This document shows, piece by piece, positions 20,710 to 32,812 of a DNA stretch of 45,704 bases. The number at the start of each line of letters is the position of its first letter. Position 1 is the first letter of the stretch. Both the position numbers and the translations under genes were made by a program. The notes beneath the pieces were generated by a model that worked only from the letters and a program-made list of their open reading frames with translations, was not told where the DNA came from and ran no database searches. Origin of the DNA: Triparma columacea (taxonomy: Eukaryota > Sar > Bolidophyceae > Parmales > Triparmaceae); contig BRYA01000369.1 of assembly GCA_030267965.1 (NCBI GenBank), positions 1 through 45,704 on the forward strand, read 5' to 3'.

Positions 20710-22938
20710 ATGTATAGGGTCTTCACGCAAGCAAGCGTCAAATCATGGGCCATTTTGATCATTTTAATATCGATATTATCATCCTCGCACGGATTTGATC
20801 AAGTTTTCGTGAGAAAACCTGCCCTAGCTGGCAACCCTTTTTCGAGGACATGTTATTCACTTGATTTAATACAATACAAACATGAGATACGACATAATGA
20901 TTTAACTCGTAGGCGTGGTCTTCATAGACAAGGAAGCAGCATTTTGAGGAGCCTCCCGACTGCTGCTACGAATGCTGTTTCTGCCACCCTCTTTGAGACA
21001 GTGATTCCGACTGCAACCTCACTTAGCCTTCTAGCGTTCGTGGTGCTCATTCACGAATTAGGTCACTTCACGCTTGCAGTATCACAAGGTATAAAAGTAT
21101 CAGGTGAGAACCATCCACGAAGGCGAGTGGGATGCCGCCGCGAGTCTGACATCGCTCATCGTTTCGCACCACCTTACTCCCTTCAGAATTCTCTGTAGGT
21201 TTCGGGCCTCAAGTAATATCCTTCGACGGACCTGGGGGCGTTACGTACAGTCTACGCGCCTTACCGTTCGGTGGTTACGTCAGGTTCCCTGAGAACTACG
21301 ACCAGGAGGAGTATCGAACTGAGGTCGACAGTTGGTTGAGCCGGCAGAAACTTCGGAAAGGGAAGCTGGGGGAGCAGAGGAGAGGGGGAAGCAACGTAGA
21401 CAATGGAACGACGGGGAAGGAGAAGTTCAAGAATAAGATCAAGGACATTTATGATGGGGAGGGGGTTAAAGGCGTGTTCAAGTGGTTGAACGAAGGGGAT
21501 GGGGGGGACGAAGAGGCGATTGGAAGGGGACTCGAGGAGGAGGGGGAAAGCAAGGGTTGGAAATCAGTGTTCGGATACAGGTGAGAAAAAGCAAGAACCC
21601 TTTCGTTGTCTGCGAAAGCAACGACATCCTAACTTCATTTTGCCGTTGCTTCGCTCCTCCCCGCCGCAGCCCCTCTGGTCTCCCCTCCCTGAATCTCTCC
21701 GCACTATCCTCCCCCAAGCTCCCCAAATTTCCCAAACCCCCCAAACCCCCCAAACCCGACCCCTATCCAACCCCCACCTACTTCACTTCCTCGACCCTCC
21801 TCCAGAACCGCACCCCCCTCTCCCGAATTCTCGTCCTCTCCGGCGGCGTGTTGGCCAACCTCCTGCTCAGTTACATGGTTTTCTTCTCCCAAGCCATGTT
21901 TGGCCCTGGGATCCCTCAACCCAACCTCGAAAACGGAGTCAAGGTCGCGTCAGAACCCCGAACAAACAGCCCATCGGCGTCGGCGTTGAGAAAAGGGGAC
22001 GTTATTACGATGTTGAAAGGGAGGGAGGTGTACAACAAAGAGGACTTGAAGAGGGGAATTGAGAGGGCTCAGGAGGAGGTGAGAATACTTCCAGCAACGA
22101 ATGCATTCCCCCCTCGTCAAAACTAACAAATATGAGAATCTTAGGTAGGAGAGGTTATCAACACCATAAGGAATGCTGGGGAGGGAGAGGAGCTAGAGTT
22201 CGTTGTCATGAGGACGGCTGACGGGGGGACAGAGACGGTGAGAACGGTCGTGAAGAGCGAACAAAAACAGGAAACGGAACTAAATAATAATTACACAAAG
22301 CGCTAATGTAAAACCTTTCCACCGCGCTCTCTGCTCATCATCGCAGTTCAAAATAACACCGCGGACTAACTCCGAGGGTGTGAAGAGCATCGGGGTCACC
22401 CTTACCCCCAATGTTGTATCTGTGAAACGCGAGAGAGCCGACAATTTGGTGGAGGCGGGGGGTCAGGCGGGGAGGGAGCTCAGCAGGGTCACCAAAAGCA
22501 CAGTTAAAGGGTTCAAGGAGTTCGCCAAATCGTTAACGGACAAGGGTGGGAAGGGGAAGAAATCGGGGGGGGGTATATCAGGACCGATAGGAGTCATTAG
22601 GCAGGGGAAGGAAGGTGAGAGAGAGGGTAAAACTTCGAATGCAACGAAGCTCGTACCACTCACACACCATTACTCCCATCACAGTTGTGTCCCAGTCAGA
22701 CGCCCAGGGCGCCCTATTGTTCATGGCCGTTGTCTCTGTGAACCTCGCCGTTGTTAACTCCCTGCCTCTACCTAGCCTTGATGGAGGACAAATAGCCTTC
22801 GTACTTGCGGAAATTTTAGGCAAGAGGAAGATCGAACAGAGGACGGTGGAAGAGATCAATGCGTACGCACTTTTGCTACTGCTGGCGTTCACCGGGTGGA
22901 CGAGCCTGGGGGACATTAAGAACCTCGTTGTAAAATAA
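20710..22938 (+). CDS. RseP/ARASP-like site-2 zinc metalloprotease, plastid type
   Basis: Six exons: 20710-21103, 21187-21580, 21670-22078, 22145-22237, 22347-22614 and 22685-22938, giving 603 residues. The N-terminus has a hydrophobic signal-like segment followed by a basic stretch. A membrane helix carries the zinc-binding HELGH, then EFSVGFGPQ and ALPFGGYVRFPE as in RseP. An insertion of about 110 hydrophilic, Lys/Gly/Glu-rich residues precedes the next membrane helix (VLSGGVLANLLLSY). A PDZ domain follows (LRKGDVITMLKG). The last helix pair carries NSLPLPSLDGGQ, which supplies the third zinc ligand. Site-2 proteases cut substrates inside the membrane. Plant members of this subgroup sit in the plastid inner envelope, so plastid location is likely here. 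Confidence 0.9.
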
Positions 22939-23161
22939 GTAAGGGGGGCTACGAAATACAGCCTTGACGCATTGAATTATTAGGGATCAATATTTGTGGG
23001 GGAGGAGGAGGGGAGAACTCGATAGAGTTTTGGTATCAGGCAAGCAAGTGTTGGCAGAGTTCAAGGAGGATACCGGCGACAGATTAAACCCTAACTTTCT
23101 TCTTCAAAAATTTCTAACATTACAAGCGTACGAGACAACATGCCCCCAAAATGAATTGACC

Positions 23162-25040
23162 TTACTTCTTTTTCTTGCCCTTCTTCCCTTTTGCTTTCTT
23201 AACGACGGCTCCCTTGACCTTGCACTTTTGGATTCCTAGGTGGTCGACGATTTCCTGCGGTACCTTGCAAACATCTTTCTTCCCTCCCGTCCTCAAGTCG
23301 AGCTCCTTCAAACCCTCACAGTTGGTGACGCTTGAGGGTATCGACTTGAGCTTTGGGCAGCCTCGCAGGGCGAGCTCTCGTAAGCTGCGCAGGTTCCCGA
23401 CCGACACGGGGAGGGACGAGAACTTTAAATTGCCGTTCACATAAAGTTCCCGAAGGTTTGTCATTGCTCCCAATCCTTCGGGGAGCGTCTTAAAGTTATT
23501 CTTGCTCAGGCTGAGCTTTTCCATATTTTCCATAGCCTCCGGTGGCAGTGGGAGGCTGCGACGGGCAAAGCGAAGTGTTTGGATGATGGGTAAGAATTGT
23601 ATGCATGTTATTGTATGAGCGGCCACTCCTTCACTCCTCCACTCCTCCACTCACCTCTCTAGTTTGTTGCCGTATAAGTAAAGCTCTCTAAGGAGAGGTA
23701 GCTGCGTGAGCAGTTCTTCTGGCAGTGCTGGGATCTTGTTGTGTCCCAAGTTGAGGTGCTCTAGTTTCACGCACTCCCCCAACGTCTCCGGGACGCTCGT
23801 AATTTCGTTCTTTCTTGCGTCGAGCTCTACAAGTTCCACCATGGCTCCGATGGTCTCGGGGAGAGCCACAAGCTTGTTGACACCGAGGAAGAGGCGCTTC
23901 ATCTTTACCCAGGCAGAGGATTGGGGGGGGAGGTTTTCAAAGGCATTCTCTCTCAAATTGAGCATCTCCAACTTTGTCCATTGTTCCACCCCCTCCGGCA
24001 AGGTTTTGAGCACGTTATTGCCACAGCTAAACACCTTGAGGTTGCTCCATTGGTCGCACTTCTCGGGTAGTTCCGATATTTGGTTTCCATCAAGGTCAAG
24101 CTCCTCAAGATTCACAAGGGCGCACGCGTCCTCGCTGAGCTTCCCATTGAGAAAGTTGTTGGCAATGCTGCGGGATGAGGGGGAGGGGTGAAGGAGGTCA
24201 ACAGATGTAGTGTATGTTTCGCCCTACCCATCACCTATTTCCCTCATCTCCTGTTTCATCCTGCTCACTGCAATCTCACCTCAACCTCTTCAAACTCGTC
24301 AGGTTCTTCAAAACGCTAAAGGCCGAGTCGCTTCCAAAGAGGTTGTTTCTCGCCAGGTTAAGGTCTACCAGGGTAGTAGTGAAAACGTTGACAATACCGA
24401 GCTCGTCAGGCAGGAAATTGAAGGAGCAGCCGGCGAGGTCCAGTGTATCAAGCTCCTTGTCTGCGGCCTTCTTTATCTTGTAGAAGGCAACGTCATTCTT
24501 AATCACGTCGGCCTTCTCAGTCCTGTAGTAAGAGTCCCCAAAGCGGGGGCACATGCAGCGCTCTCGCTCTAGCACATGGTGCCCAGTCGTGATGATGGTG
24601 GGGCCCTGCATTTTGGGAGAGGGATTGAAGAGTGCCGACAGGTTCGGGGTAAGTCTCGACCGGCCCAATTATTATACCCATGTAAACCCATATAAAGCGC
24701 AAAATTACGCTTTGATCCTCTCACAACACAGGGGGGGGAGGGGGGGGGACCCCCCTCGAGCAACGGCCACTAATCTCAAAAAGTTCCCAATTACTTGCTT
24801 CCCTCCCCACAAACAACCCGTCATCAAGCTATCAAAGCAAACAAACCGCCGAAACACATCCATTTACCCAATAACATTTATCTAATGGGGTCATAAAGGC
24901 ACCCCACCAACAACTAACACCGATTACAAGAATGGTCTGTTTGAAGCACCCTGCGGGTTATGGGACTTTGTAACTTCAAAAGGCACCGGACTCACCTTCT
25001 TCCCCTTCTTTCCTTTCTTTCCCTTCTTTTTCTTCGCCAT
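23162..25040 (-). CDS. Leucine-rich repeat protein with Lys/Gly-rich ends
   Basis: Four exons: 25040-24996, 24605-24280, 24167-23655 and 23555-23162, giving 425 residues. Exon 1 encodes only MAKKKKGKKGKKGKK, and the protein ends in a matching KKAKGKKGKKKK. Between them a Cys-containing segment of about 75 residues leads into about a dozen LxxLxLxxNxLxxLP repeats of the SHOC2/plant Ras-group type, including LPEKCDQWSNLKVF and LPETIGAMVELVEL. Such proteins usually act as scaffolds; the partner is unknown. The basic ends could bind nucleic acid or acidic membranes. Intron 1 (24995-24606) has C runs near its acceptor. The start lies 87 bp from the divergent TPR-WW gene. Confidence 0.85.
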
Positions 25041-25127
25041 GGCCAAGCAGAAAAATGACCCCATGAACCATAACCTCAATTCCTCACTTGCCAAATCAAA
25101 GGAAATCGAAATCAAAAGGAGAGAAGG
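25041..25127. promoter_or_regulatory. Shared divergent promoter gap, LRR and TPR-WW genes
   Basis: Only 87 bases separate the start codons at 25040 (minus) and 25128 (plus). The sequence is A-rich toward the plus-strand start. No core element was recognised. Confidence 0.5.
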
Positions 25128-28100
25128 ATGAACACGTCATCTGGTGAGAACAACGAGCTGCGTTACCACGTTCGTTACTAGACCTCCATTCCCCTCCCTC
25201 TAACACCCCCCCTCTTCTCCTTCCCATGCAATATTCCCTCCCCCCTCACCCCCCCCCCGGCTGCAGATCCTCGCTTTCAGTCTCTATCATCCGTTCGGCG
25301 ATCGCTGAAGGAACTCGGGCTCTCTACGGAGACACCGTCAGCTACGGGGGAAGATCGTTACAAACTTCTTTCAGCTAGGCTTACTGCACACCTTTATGAA
25401 TCGGGAGAGGTGAGAGCATGGGGGGGGGGGGGGGATGGGGAGGGATGGGGAGGGATANNNNNNNNACCCCCCCCCCCCCCCCCTTCCCCCACTCCAATCC
25501 TGAAGCTCACAATGGACCCAGGAACGAATACCTTCAAGCAATCACCTCCCAAGACCAAACCCGACCCTGTGTATAATAGTCGCGTAGATCCTAACCTCTC
25601 AATAATCCAGCTCAAGGGAATGCTCGAGGGCATGGGTCTTTCCGCCTCCACTCCCGGAGCTCGTGGCGACCAGAGGCATGCGGTATTGCTCAAGCGTATT
25701 TCCGACGTTTACGACGACGAGGACGCCTCGAACTCAGACCTCTCCGACGAGGATGACTATCGCGACTCGGTAGCACCTCCAGCAAACATCGAGGAGCCGT
25801 ACATAAAACGTCGTTACTTCCCCAGCAAGGATAAAGACTTCGGCTTCGATAAGCCCAAGTCAAAGTCCAAGGCAAAGGGGAGGAAGAAGAAAGAAGAACA
25901 GCCAGAGCCTCGAGACTGGGCAAGCACGGCATCGTACAATGATGACTACGACGTTATATCGCACACGTCGAGGACGTCTATGCAGTCGGACGAGGATGAG
26001 GATGAGGATGTGGAGGTGGAGGTGAGAAAGGGGGCAAACCGCATTTGAAACTCCGTGGCACGCAATCTTGTTGCACCAAGCGCACGCGGTATTCTAACCT
26101 CCTTCGATCGTGCTCGTGCTCATTCCCGACCGTCGTCGCGATAGGATACTACGGAGACTTTAGATAAAAACAACAAGTACGGAGGATTTGACAAGTACGG
26201 CGCAGCTTACCGCAACCGACAACACCAGAAGTTGAAGCCCCCACCATCTGAGCTCCCAAAGGAAGATACTCCCGGACAGCCGTCCGCCTTTGACTACCTT
26301 GACGCCGTGACATCGCAATTTAATCTCAACCCTACCCCCATCCTCCGCCCCACGACGTCTGAGCGAGACCGAAACAGCCGACCAAGGACTTCGGAGAGGG
26401 TGAAATTCAATGAACCGATGGAGCCGTTTGTAGCGCCTAGCATGAGACAAGTCGACGACAGGCCTCGTGCGACGCTCCATCAGCACCAGGCAAACGAAAG
26501 AATTAGGCAGAGCCAGAGAAGGGAGAAGGAGAAGGAGAAGGAGAGGGAGAAGGAAAGGGAGAAGGAGAAGGACAGCGAAGAGAGAAGACAAAGGCAGGCC
26601 GAAAAGATGGAGAGGCTCAAGGCGAAGTTGAGCGGAGCCGCGCCTCCTAAGTCCCCCAAACCAAGGTCACAACAAGGAACAAGGGCCGTGAGATCCCCGC
26701 CAAAGTCACGGGAAGGATCTCGAGGTGGCGACAGCCGATCGATATTTTCCGACTCCCTTCCCCCGCCATCCCCGCAGAAAGGCGTGGAGGCCCCTTCCGC
26801 CTTCCCGGCTGGACCCAAGTATGGACTGGAAATGGGAGAGACACAAACAAAACACGAGAAAAGGTGAGGAGCGAAATATTGTAATCGAAACCTGCTCATG
26901 ACATACATCTAATCCTCGCCTGCCCTCTCACAGGGTGGCAAGACTCAAGGCAAAAATCAAGGCGTGCCAGCAGGAGAGAACCACATCGATTCACTCTCGA
27001 CTTGACTCCCGCTCCCCAATGATTGACGAGGATGTGAAATGGGCGGACAAGCGTGTATCGCAGCACGAGGTCGAGTGCGCGCGGATAAAGATTATCTGCA
27101 ATCGGGCCAAGTCTTCCCTCGTGAGTAGCATGCTCGTAGACAATGGCAAACTGAGGATGCCAGCGCATAACCTTCTAAAGACCCTCTTGCAAAGACTTGG
27201 GGAGGCCAAAAGGGACCTCGCTGCAGAGAAAGAGAAGGTCAGAGAGGAAGAGTTTGCATCAGACGTTCACGGCAAGAGAGTCGAGGAGGGATTGCAAATG
27301 AAAATGAGAAGAATAGAGGCCGCTGGGGTTGGTATTGGTCACATGTCGTCAGATGAGGAGGAAGAGGAGGAGGACGACGATGACGATGAGGAAGTGGGGA
27401 GAAGGACGACGTTGGAGAAAAGCGAAATAGAGAAAGGGGGGATTGGGGGGACAGGGCGGATAGACGGTAGAGACGGGAGAGGGAGGAGCTCTTTGCCAGC
27501 TGTCGTGGTCCCACCGCCGTCCCCCCTGGACGTTGACGTGTCGCCAGTGACAGTCAAAGCCCCTCATTCGAATTCTCCTGACAATGCTCTAGTTTTGCCC
27601 CAGTCGAGAGGAGGAGTGAGGTTGCCAAAACCCGACGAACCCCAGGAGCTTCCACCCTCAACCACAGTGACCCCACGGTCGCCCAAGGTCGCACCTCCGG
27701 TTGTCAGTGCAGCACCGCCGCAAATATCACAAGCCGACAGGCTTTCTTGCGAGGGCCTCAGACTCCAAGACGTCGATCCCGACAAGGCCTGCGAAATGTA
27801 TGAAAAGTCCCTCGCGCTTGAGCCCGAGGGTATAAGAACGCTGTGCAACTTCGGGCTGTTCTGCTACAAAAAACTTAAGAAGATGGATGACGCTGAGGCT
27901 CTGTTCAAGAGGGGAGTTGTGGTCGCAGACCTCATTGCATATGACCTGGAGGAGGCCGAGGAGGAGGGGCGTAGAGAGGTGAGTAGATAATGGTGGGGCA
28001 GCAGTTCGTCTGGCGAAGAACGCGTAGGTAAGCTGGAACAGCTTGCAGATTCTTATCCATCCCCGCTTCCACAGGAGCACTTCAGAAAGAACAGGGTGAA

Positions 28101-30408
28101 AATAAATGCTGCCGCGAGCCTCATGAGCAACTACGGCAACTTCCTAAAGAGCGTGAGAGGGTTCGCATCCGAGTCCGAGAACATGCACATAAAGGCGGTC
28201 GCCTTGAGCCCCCGGCACGCTGGAGTGCTGGGCAACTACGCCAAGTTTAAGATGGACGCCAGGCACGACTTTATCGGTGCAGAGGAGCTGTTTCAAAGGG
28301 CCCTGGAGGCTGACCCAGAGCACAGTGGGAACATGACGAGCTACGCAAGGATGCTAAAAAAGATGGGGAGGTTCGACCAGGCAGAGGGAATCTACAAGAG
28401 GGCTATGGAGGTCGACCCTGACAACGTCATTATGCTTTGTAACTACGCCAACTTCCAGAAAAAGGTCAGGGGGGATATGGAGAAAGCGAAGGAGCTCTAC
28501 GAGATGGGGCTCAGGAAGAACCCGGACGCTCAATACTTGCAGAAGAATTGGGGGATCTTCATGAGAGACTACGAGAAGGGATTGAGCAGGACTGGGAGCT
28601 TCAAGATGGCCAAGAAGAGGGAGGTTGAGGAGGCAAGGAAGAGGATGGAGGAGGAGGGGAGGAAGAAGGCGGAGGAGGAGAAGAGGAGGAAGGAGGTCGA
28701 GGCAGCGAAGAAATTGTTGAGGGGGGAGAGTTTGGAGGACGGTCGGAGGAAGGAGGAGGAAGAGGAAGAAGAGGAGGAGAAGGATGACAATGATGAGGAG
28801 GAGGACGACTTTTTCGTTTCAGAAAAGCTTCCGGCCCACTTGCTGACCCAGAAGAGAGACCCTTCCCAGCTTCCACTTTCAGTCGGAGGTGCAGGATGGG
28901 TAATGTACAAGCACCCAAGCTACGGGATTTACTACCACAACGAACTAACGGGGGATAGCACGTATGATAAACCAAAGGAGTGGGAGGAGAATCAACATGG
29001 GTTCGCCAAGAGGAGGACGGGGGATGGTGGGAAGGGTGTTGATGACAAGGAGAAGGGGGAATGGGATAGAAAGGATACATTTGAGGTTAATTTGAGCTCT
29101 CAGTTCAATGGACTGTTCAACCAAGGGAGCGGGGCAACAACAACGACAACAGCAGAATCGGAAGGGGGGGACCAAGAGGAAGTCTCGGGGAAGTGGGGAA
29201 GGCTCACGGATCAAGACACCAAGATGCAGTACTTTTACAACAGCGCGACGGGGGAAAGTCGCTACGAGAGGCCAGATTCTTACAGCACTGCAGAGGACGC
29301 CTTCAAAGTCGCTCGTAGTGGTGGCACCGTGGAGGAGGAGGAGCTCGATATTCTCTCCTCACAGAGGTCCACGCACAACAAGGTAGAAACGGTCACCGAC
29401 AAGAAGGGGGGTGCGTGGGGAAGATACGTCGATCCAGAGACCAAGGTGCAATACTTCTTCAACGAAGATACCGAGGAGAGCCAGTACGAGAGACCCGAGG
29501 GTTTCGAGACGGGCAGGGACGCTTTCAGGGAGGCCAGAGCGGCCGCGGCGGTGGAGGGCAAGCCCCCTGCGGATATACTCAGCAGCATGCGCTCTACCCA
29601 CTCCGTCTCCGAGACACTCGAGGGGGACTGGGTGAAGTACGTGGACGCTGAACATGGGGCTTACTACTTCAACAGCAGGACGGAAGAGAGCACCTACGAT
29701 AGGCCTGTCGGGATGGAGACGAGCAGGAACCCATTCGGTGTCATTGAGGACGGGGGAGTGAGACTCGTACCAAAGCCAAAGGACGCGGACATACTCTCCA
29801 GCAGGAGGTCGGCGGTGGAGGAACCGGTGGAGGTCGGGAATAAGGGATGGGAGAGGTACAAGGACGAGGAGACAGGATACGACTACTACTACAACAGCAA
29901 GACGGAGGAGAGCACCTACGATAGGCCCGTAGGATTCGAGACCGTCAGGGGCGGGGGGTTTGGGGGGAGGGAGCTACAGGTAAAGCCGGATGCCGATATT
30001 CTGTCCTCGAGACGCTCGGCTATGGAGGAACCCACGGAAGTGCTGAACGGGGGATGGGAAAAGTACCAGGACCCAGAGACAGGTTATGATTACTGGTGGA
30101 ATGCAGACACCGACGAGAGCACTTACGACCGTCCTGTCGGGTTTGAGACTGTGAGGGGGAACCCTTTCTCAAGCGTGAAGGGCAACCTCTTTGGGGCTCA
30201 AGGATCCGAGATGGAGAGCGCGGACATCCTCAGCAGCAGGAGGGAGGCGGACGCCGTCGTGGAGGAGTTCCTCAACGGAGGGTGGGTCAAGTACACGGAC
30301 GAAGCGACGGGGCATGAGTATTATTGGAACGAGAGCAGCCAGGAGAGCACGTACAGCAGACCAGATGGATTTCAAACCCACCAGAACCCTTTTGGGGGCG
30401 TCAGGTAG
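25128..30408 (+). CDS. TPR protein with seven WW-like domains (1,590 aa)
   Basis: Six exons: 25128-25143, 25267-25409, 25506-26021, 26145-26863, 26934-27978 and 28075-30408, all in phase. Exon 1 is only 16 nt. Residues up to about 600 are charged and disordered, with a Lys/Glu/Arg helix. TPR-like repeats span about 755-970 (LGNYAKFKM, TSYARMLKKMG, LCNYANFQKK). A strongly acidic/basic coiled coil follows. Then come seven WW-like units with the pattern GWxxYxDxxTGxxYYYNxxTxESTYDRP, separated by linkers that repeat ADILSSRRS. The first Trp and the central aromatic block are kept, but the second signature Trp is Tyr in every unit. WW domains bind proline-rich or phosphorylated peptides; with Tyr at that site the specificity may differ. 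The protein looks like a scaffold. Intron 2 contains an N gap (25458-25465). Confidence 0.85.
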
Positions 30409-30420
30409 GGATGGTTACAG

Positions 30421-30560
30421 GGATGGAGGGTCAATAGAACAGATGCGACGAAGCGCCTTGGGGGACATATTTGCGACGCAGACGGCAGGTGGGGATGGGG
30501 GTGGAGAGAAGAGGAGGATCGATGAATGTTGAAATGTACCATGTTCTTTTTAAAACTGGA
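30421..30560 (+). pseudogene. Orphan copy of the FATQTA tail and 3' UTR of an XKR-like gene
   Basis: Starting 13 nt after the TAG of the TPR-WW gene, this stretch matches the last exon part and 3' untranslated region at about 17520-17640. It encodes RRSALGDIFATQTAGG in a frame one base off the TPR-WW frame, then GAGGATCGATGAATGT, then a CATGTNCTTTTTA-like motif. No membrane core precedes it. It is either a 3'-end fragment left by duplication or transposition, or a cassette that supplies a 3' end or an alternative C-terminus to the TPR-WW gene. Confidence 0.65.
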
Positions 30561-30771
30561 ATGGTTCGGTCTTTGTTTCATTTTCAAAAACCCCATAGAC
30601 ACATCTAAATAAACGAAAACCCGTATCTTCTTTTTCCCCTCAAAACCCAACTAACATCTTATTAACCCTCCCCCCCCCCTCCCCCCACACACCCCTAAAA
30701 TCATCTTCCCCCCCCCCCCCCTTTTCCCCATATAATTCCTCTCTTCATTCCCCTCGCTCTTAATCCCCCCA

Positions 30772-32409
30772 TCATTTAGTGTTCATGCCTTTAACTTTCT
30801 CGTTCAATTTCTCGACATGTTCTTTCCCCACTCCCCCCACTCTCACCCCTCTAACCTTACTAACAACCTCCGCCGTTTTCTGCAAGTAAAGTCCGTCCAT
30901 GTTGCTCCTCATATCGATTTCCATATCCTCAATCATCTTCCCCACGTTCTTAACATGATCCTCATCCCCCCTTTCCACCTTTCCTTTACTCGTTGCTTGT
31001 CTAGTCATAGAACCAGCGAGGTTAGTAGCCCCTAATAGCAGTCCGTCTGTATCCATGGACACCATGATAGTGGTAGTTAATTTATACTCCGCTTCCCCCT
31101 TCCCCTCGTTGCATTCAACTACGTGTATGCTGTTCCAACTCCCTTTCTTAACATGAGTATCTTCCGTGACTTCCTTCATGATTAGGAAACAACCAGCCCA
31201 ACCTAGGGTTGGGGTGGAATCGTCAAGATCCCAGAGGTAGACGGAGGATACACCACCCTCGTAATAGAGGTCGCGGTAGGAATCGAAGATCTCGTTGAAG
31301 GATACCTCCAACTCACGGAGGGCGGAGGAGGGCTGGGAGGTTGGGAGTTGGGGGGGAAAGGGTTTCGGGGTTGGGGGGGGTGGAGATGGGGTTAGATGGG
31401 TTGGGTTAACGTCGAGAATTTGAGGTTTGCGCAATGTTACTAGACGACAACAATGTGTGTGTGTGTGTGTGTGTGCATGTGTGTGTGTGTATATATATAT
31501 AAGATCCTTCGATATAACCTCCACCCCTTCCTCGATCTGCGTCTCCTACATGTCCCCGTTCTCCATGTACATCTGCCCGTGTGCCGAGAGAACAGCACGC
31601 CCCTTGCTCCTCTCCGTAATTCTGGAGTTCCTCCGCAGTGAAGCTGTCAAGCTGATCATTGATGAGGACGGTCATTGCTCTCGACGTAGCAGGGGCGGTC
31701 GCGACGGTATAATGTATGCAATTACTTGTAAAAATATCTCTTTCAAAAGTAGTGTCGCTCTCTCATCACTTTGACTTACCTTGAATCCGTCCTCTATATC
31801 AGGTTCGTATTGGTTAGTCCATGGGTTCCTGTAAGAGTCTCCGTCCCTGTTATAGTCTGAAAGCAGGTAGGAGCGACTGGACTTTGAGGACGTTAAGGGT
31901 TGATCGATACGTTGGAGTAACTCGTCGGTTGAGGAGGGGGATAACTGAAGTAGACCTGCTAGGTTCTAGGGAATTCATTAGGGAATTAATTGGGTTGTGG
32001 GAGGGTAGGGAGGGGAGATTGGTGGGGAGATTGGTGAGTGTGTGCAGGTTAACGTGTGTGTATGTGTGTGTGTATGTGTTGTAGAGGTGTATTTAGGTGT
32101 ATTTCTAAGTGTGTCTTTGTGTGCAACATATATAGCATAAGTGTGGCATGCGTGCGCGCATAAGTTCATATATAAGCACAACTATGCACATATGTCCCTA
32201 AATGTGTCCCAAATAGAGTCTCCAAAGGCCTAATTGTCCTGAAATGTGTCTTTGATCCAATTGGATATCGGGAAGTCCTTTATGTTGTGTGTATATTTTC
32301 ACAGCCATTTCAACTCCATTTAACTTACTTGTTCAATCTTTGAGGGTGGTAGTCGTCTCATTATGTTAAGAGATGTAGAAATAGGATCATTTTCAAGTAG
32401 TGACGCCAT
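30772..32409 (-). CDS. CAPZB: F-actin-capping protein subunit beta
   Basis: Three exons: 32409-32329, 31965-31780 and 31332-30772, giving 275 residues, the usual CapZ-beta length. Conserved segments are in order: MRRLPPSKIEQ, SDYNRDGDSYRNPW, YRDLYYEGGVSSVYLWDLDD, GSWNSIHVVE, YKLTTTIMVS, NLAGSMTRQ, then VGKMIEDMEIDMRSNMDGLY. With the alpha subunit it caps the barbed ends of actin filaments in the cytosol. There is an insertion of a few residues after WDLDD relative to animal CapZ. Intron 2 (31779-31333) holds a GT/AT microsatellite and has C runs near its acceptor; intron 1 also has TG-rich stretches. It is divergent from the WDR44-like gene with about 400 bp between starts. Confidence 0.95.
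31453..31501. repeat. GT/AT dinucleotide microsatellite in a CapZ-beta intron
   Basis: A run of TG dinucleotides, broken once by a CA, passes directly into a run of TA dinucleotides. It lies inside intron 2 of the minus-strand CapZ-beta gene. Confidence 0.9.
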
Positions 32410-32812
32410 TTTAGATGGATATTAGATATAGGAACTGCCCCTCCCAATTTTCTCCTTTTATCCTCTTTTGAGTGTCCCTTTCCATTTTTTCTGCATCAGA
32501 AGCTCCCAAATCTCGAAAGAACCTTCCCAAACCTCATCACATCCACATATTCCCCCATTTCTTCACGAATTTTAACGTTAATACTATAAATACATCAATA
32601 TATATATACACTTCAAACATACCCTTCAAACATACACATAACACTACGTTAACCCTACAAAACCTAGGAATCCTGACCATCCCCCGAACATCTCTTAAAC
32701 ACACCTACAATATACACCTATATACACACCTACACACAAACCTACATACACCCTCATACACCACCTAAACACCCACCTTCACCCCCCCCTACCCCACCCT
32801 CCTTACTTCATC
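32410..32812. other. Divergent intergenic region, CapZ-beta and WDR44-like genes
   Basis: About 400 bases between two divergent start codons. From about 32570 it is rich in TATA and CATACAC/CCTACA short repeats. No reading frame is credible. It should contain both promoters; a TATATATATACAC stretch near 32602 could serve as a core element, but it may equally be simple sequence. Confidence 0.5.

Noticed and set aside
30405..30420. A 16-nt GT-AG intron that would fuse the FATQTA tail to the TPR-WW protein
   Set aside because: It restores the frame, but every other intron here is about 70 nt or longer. It is recorded as an option under the finding and not as a feature.
31406..31675. Protein-like minus-strand frame as an extra CapZ-beta exon
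   Set aside because: Exons 2 and 3 join in phase to give the full conserved protein without it, and the frame runs into the dinucleotide repeat.
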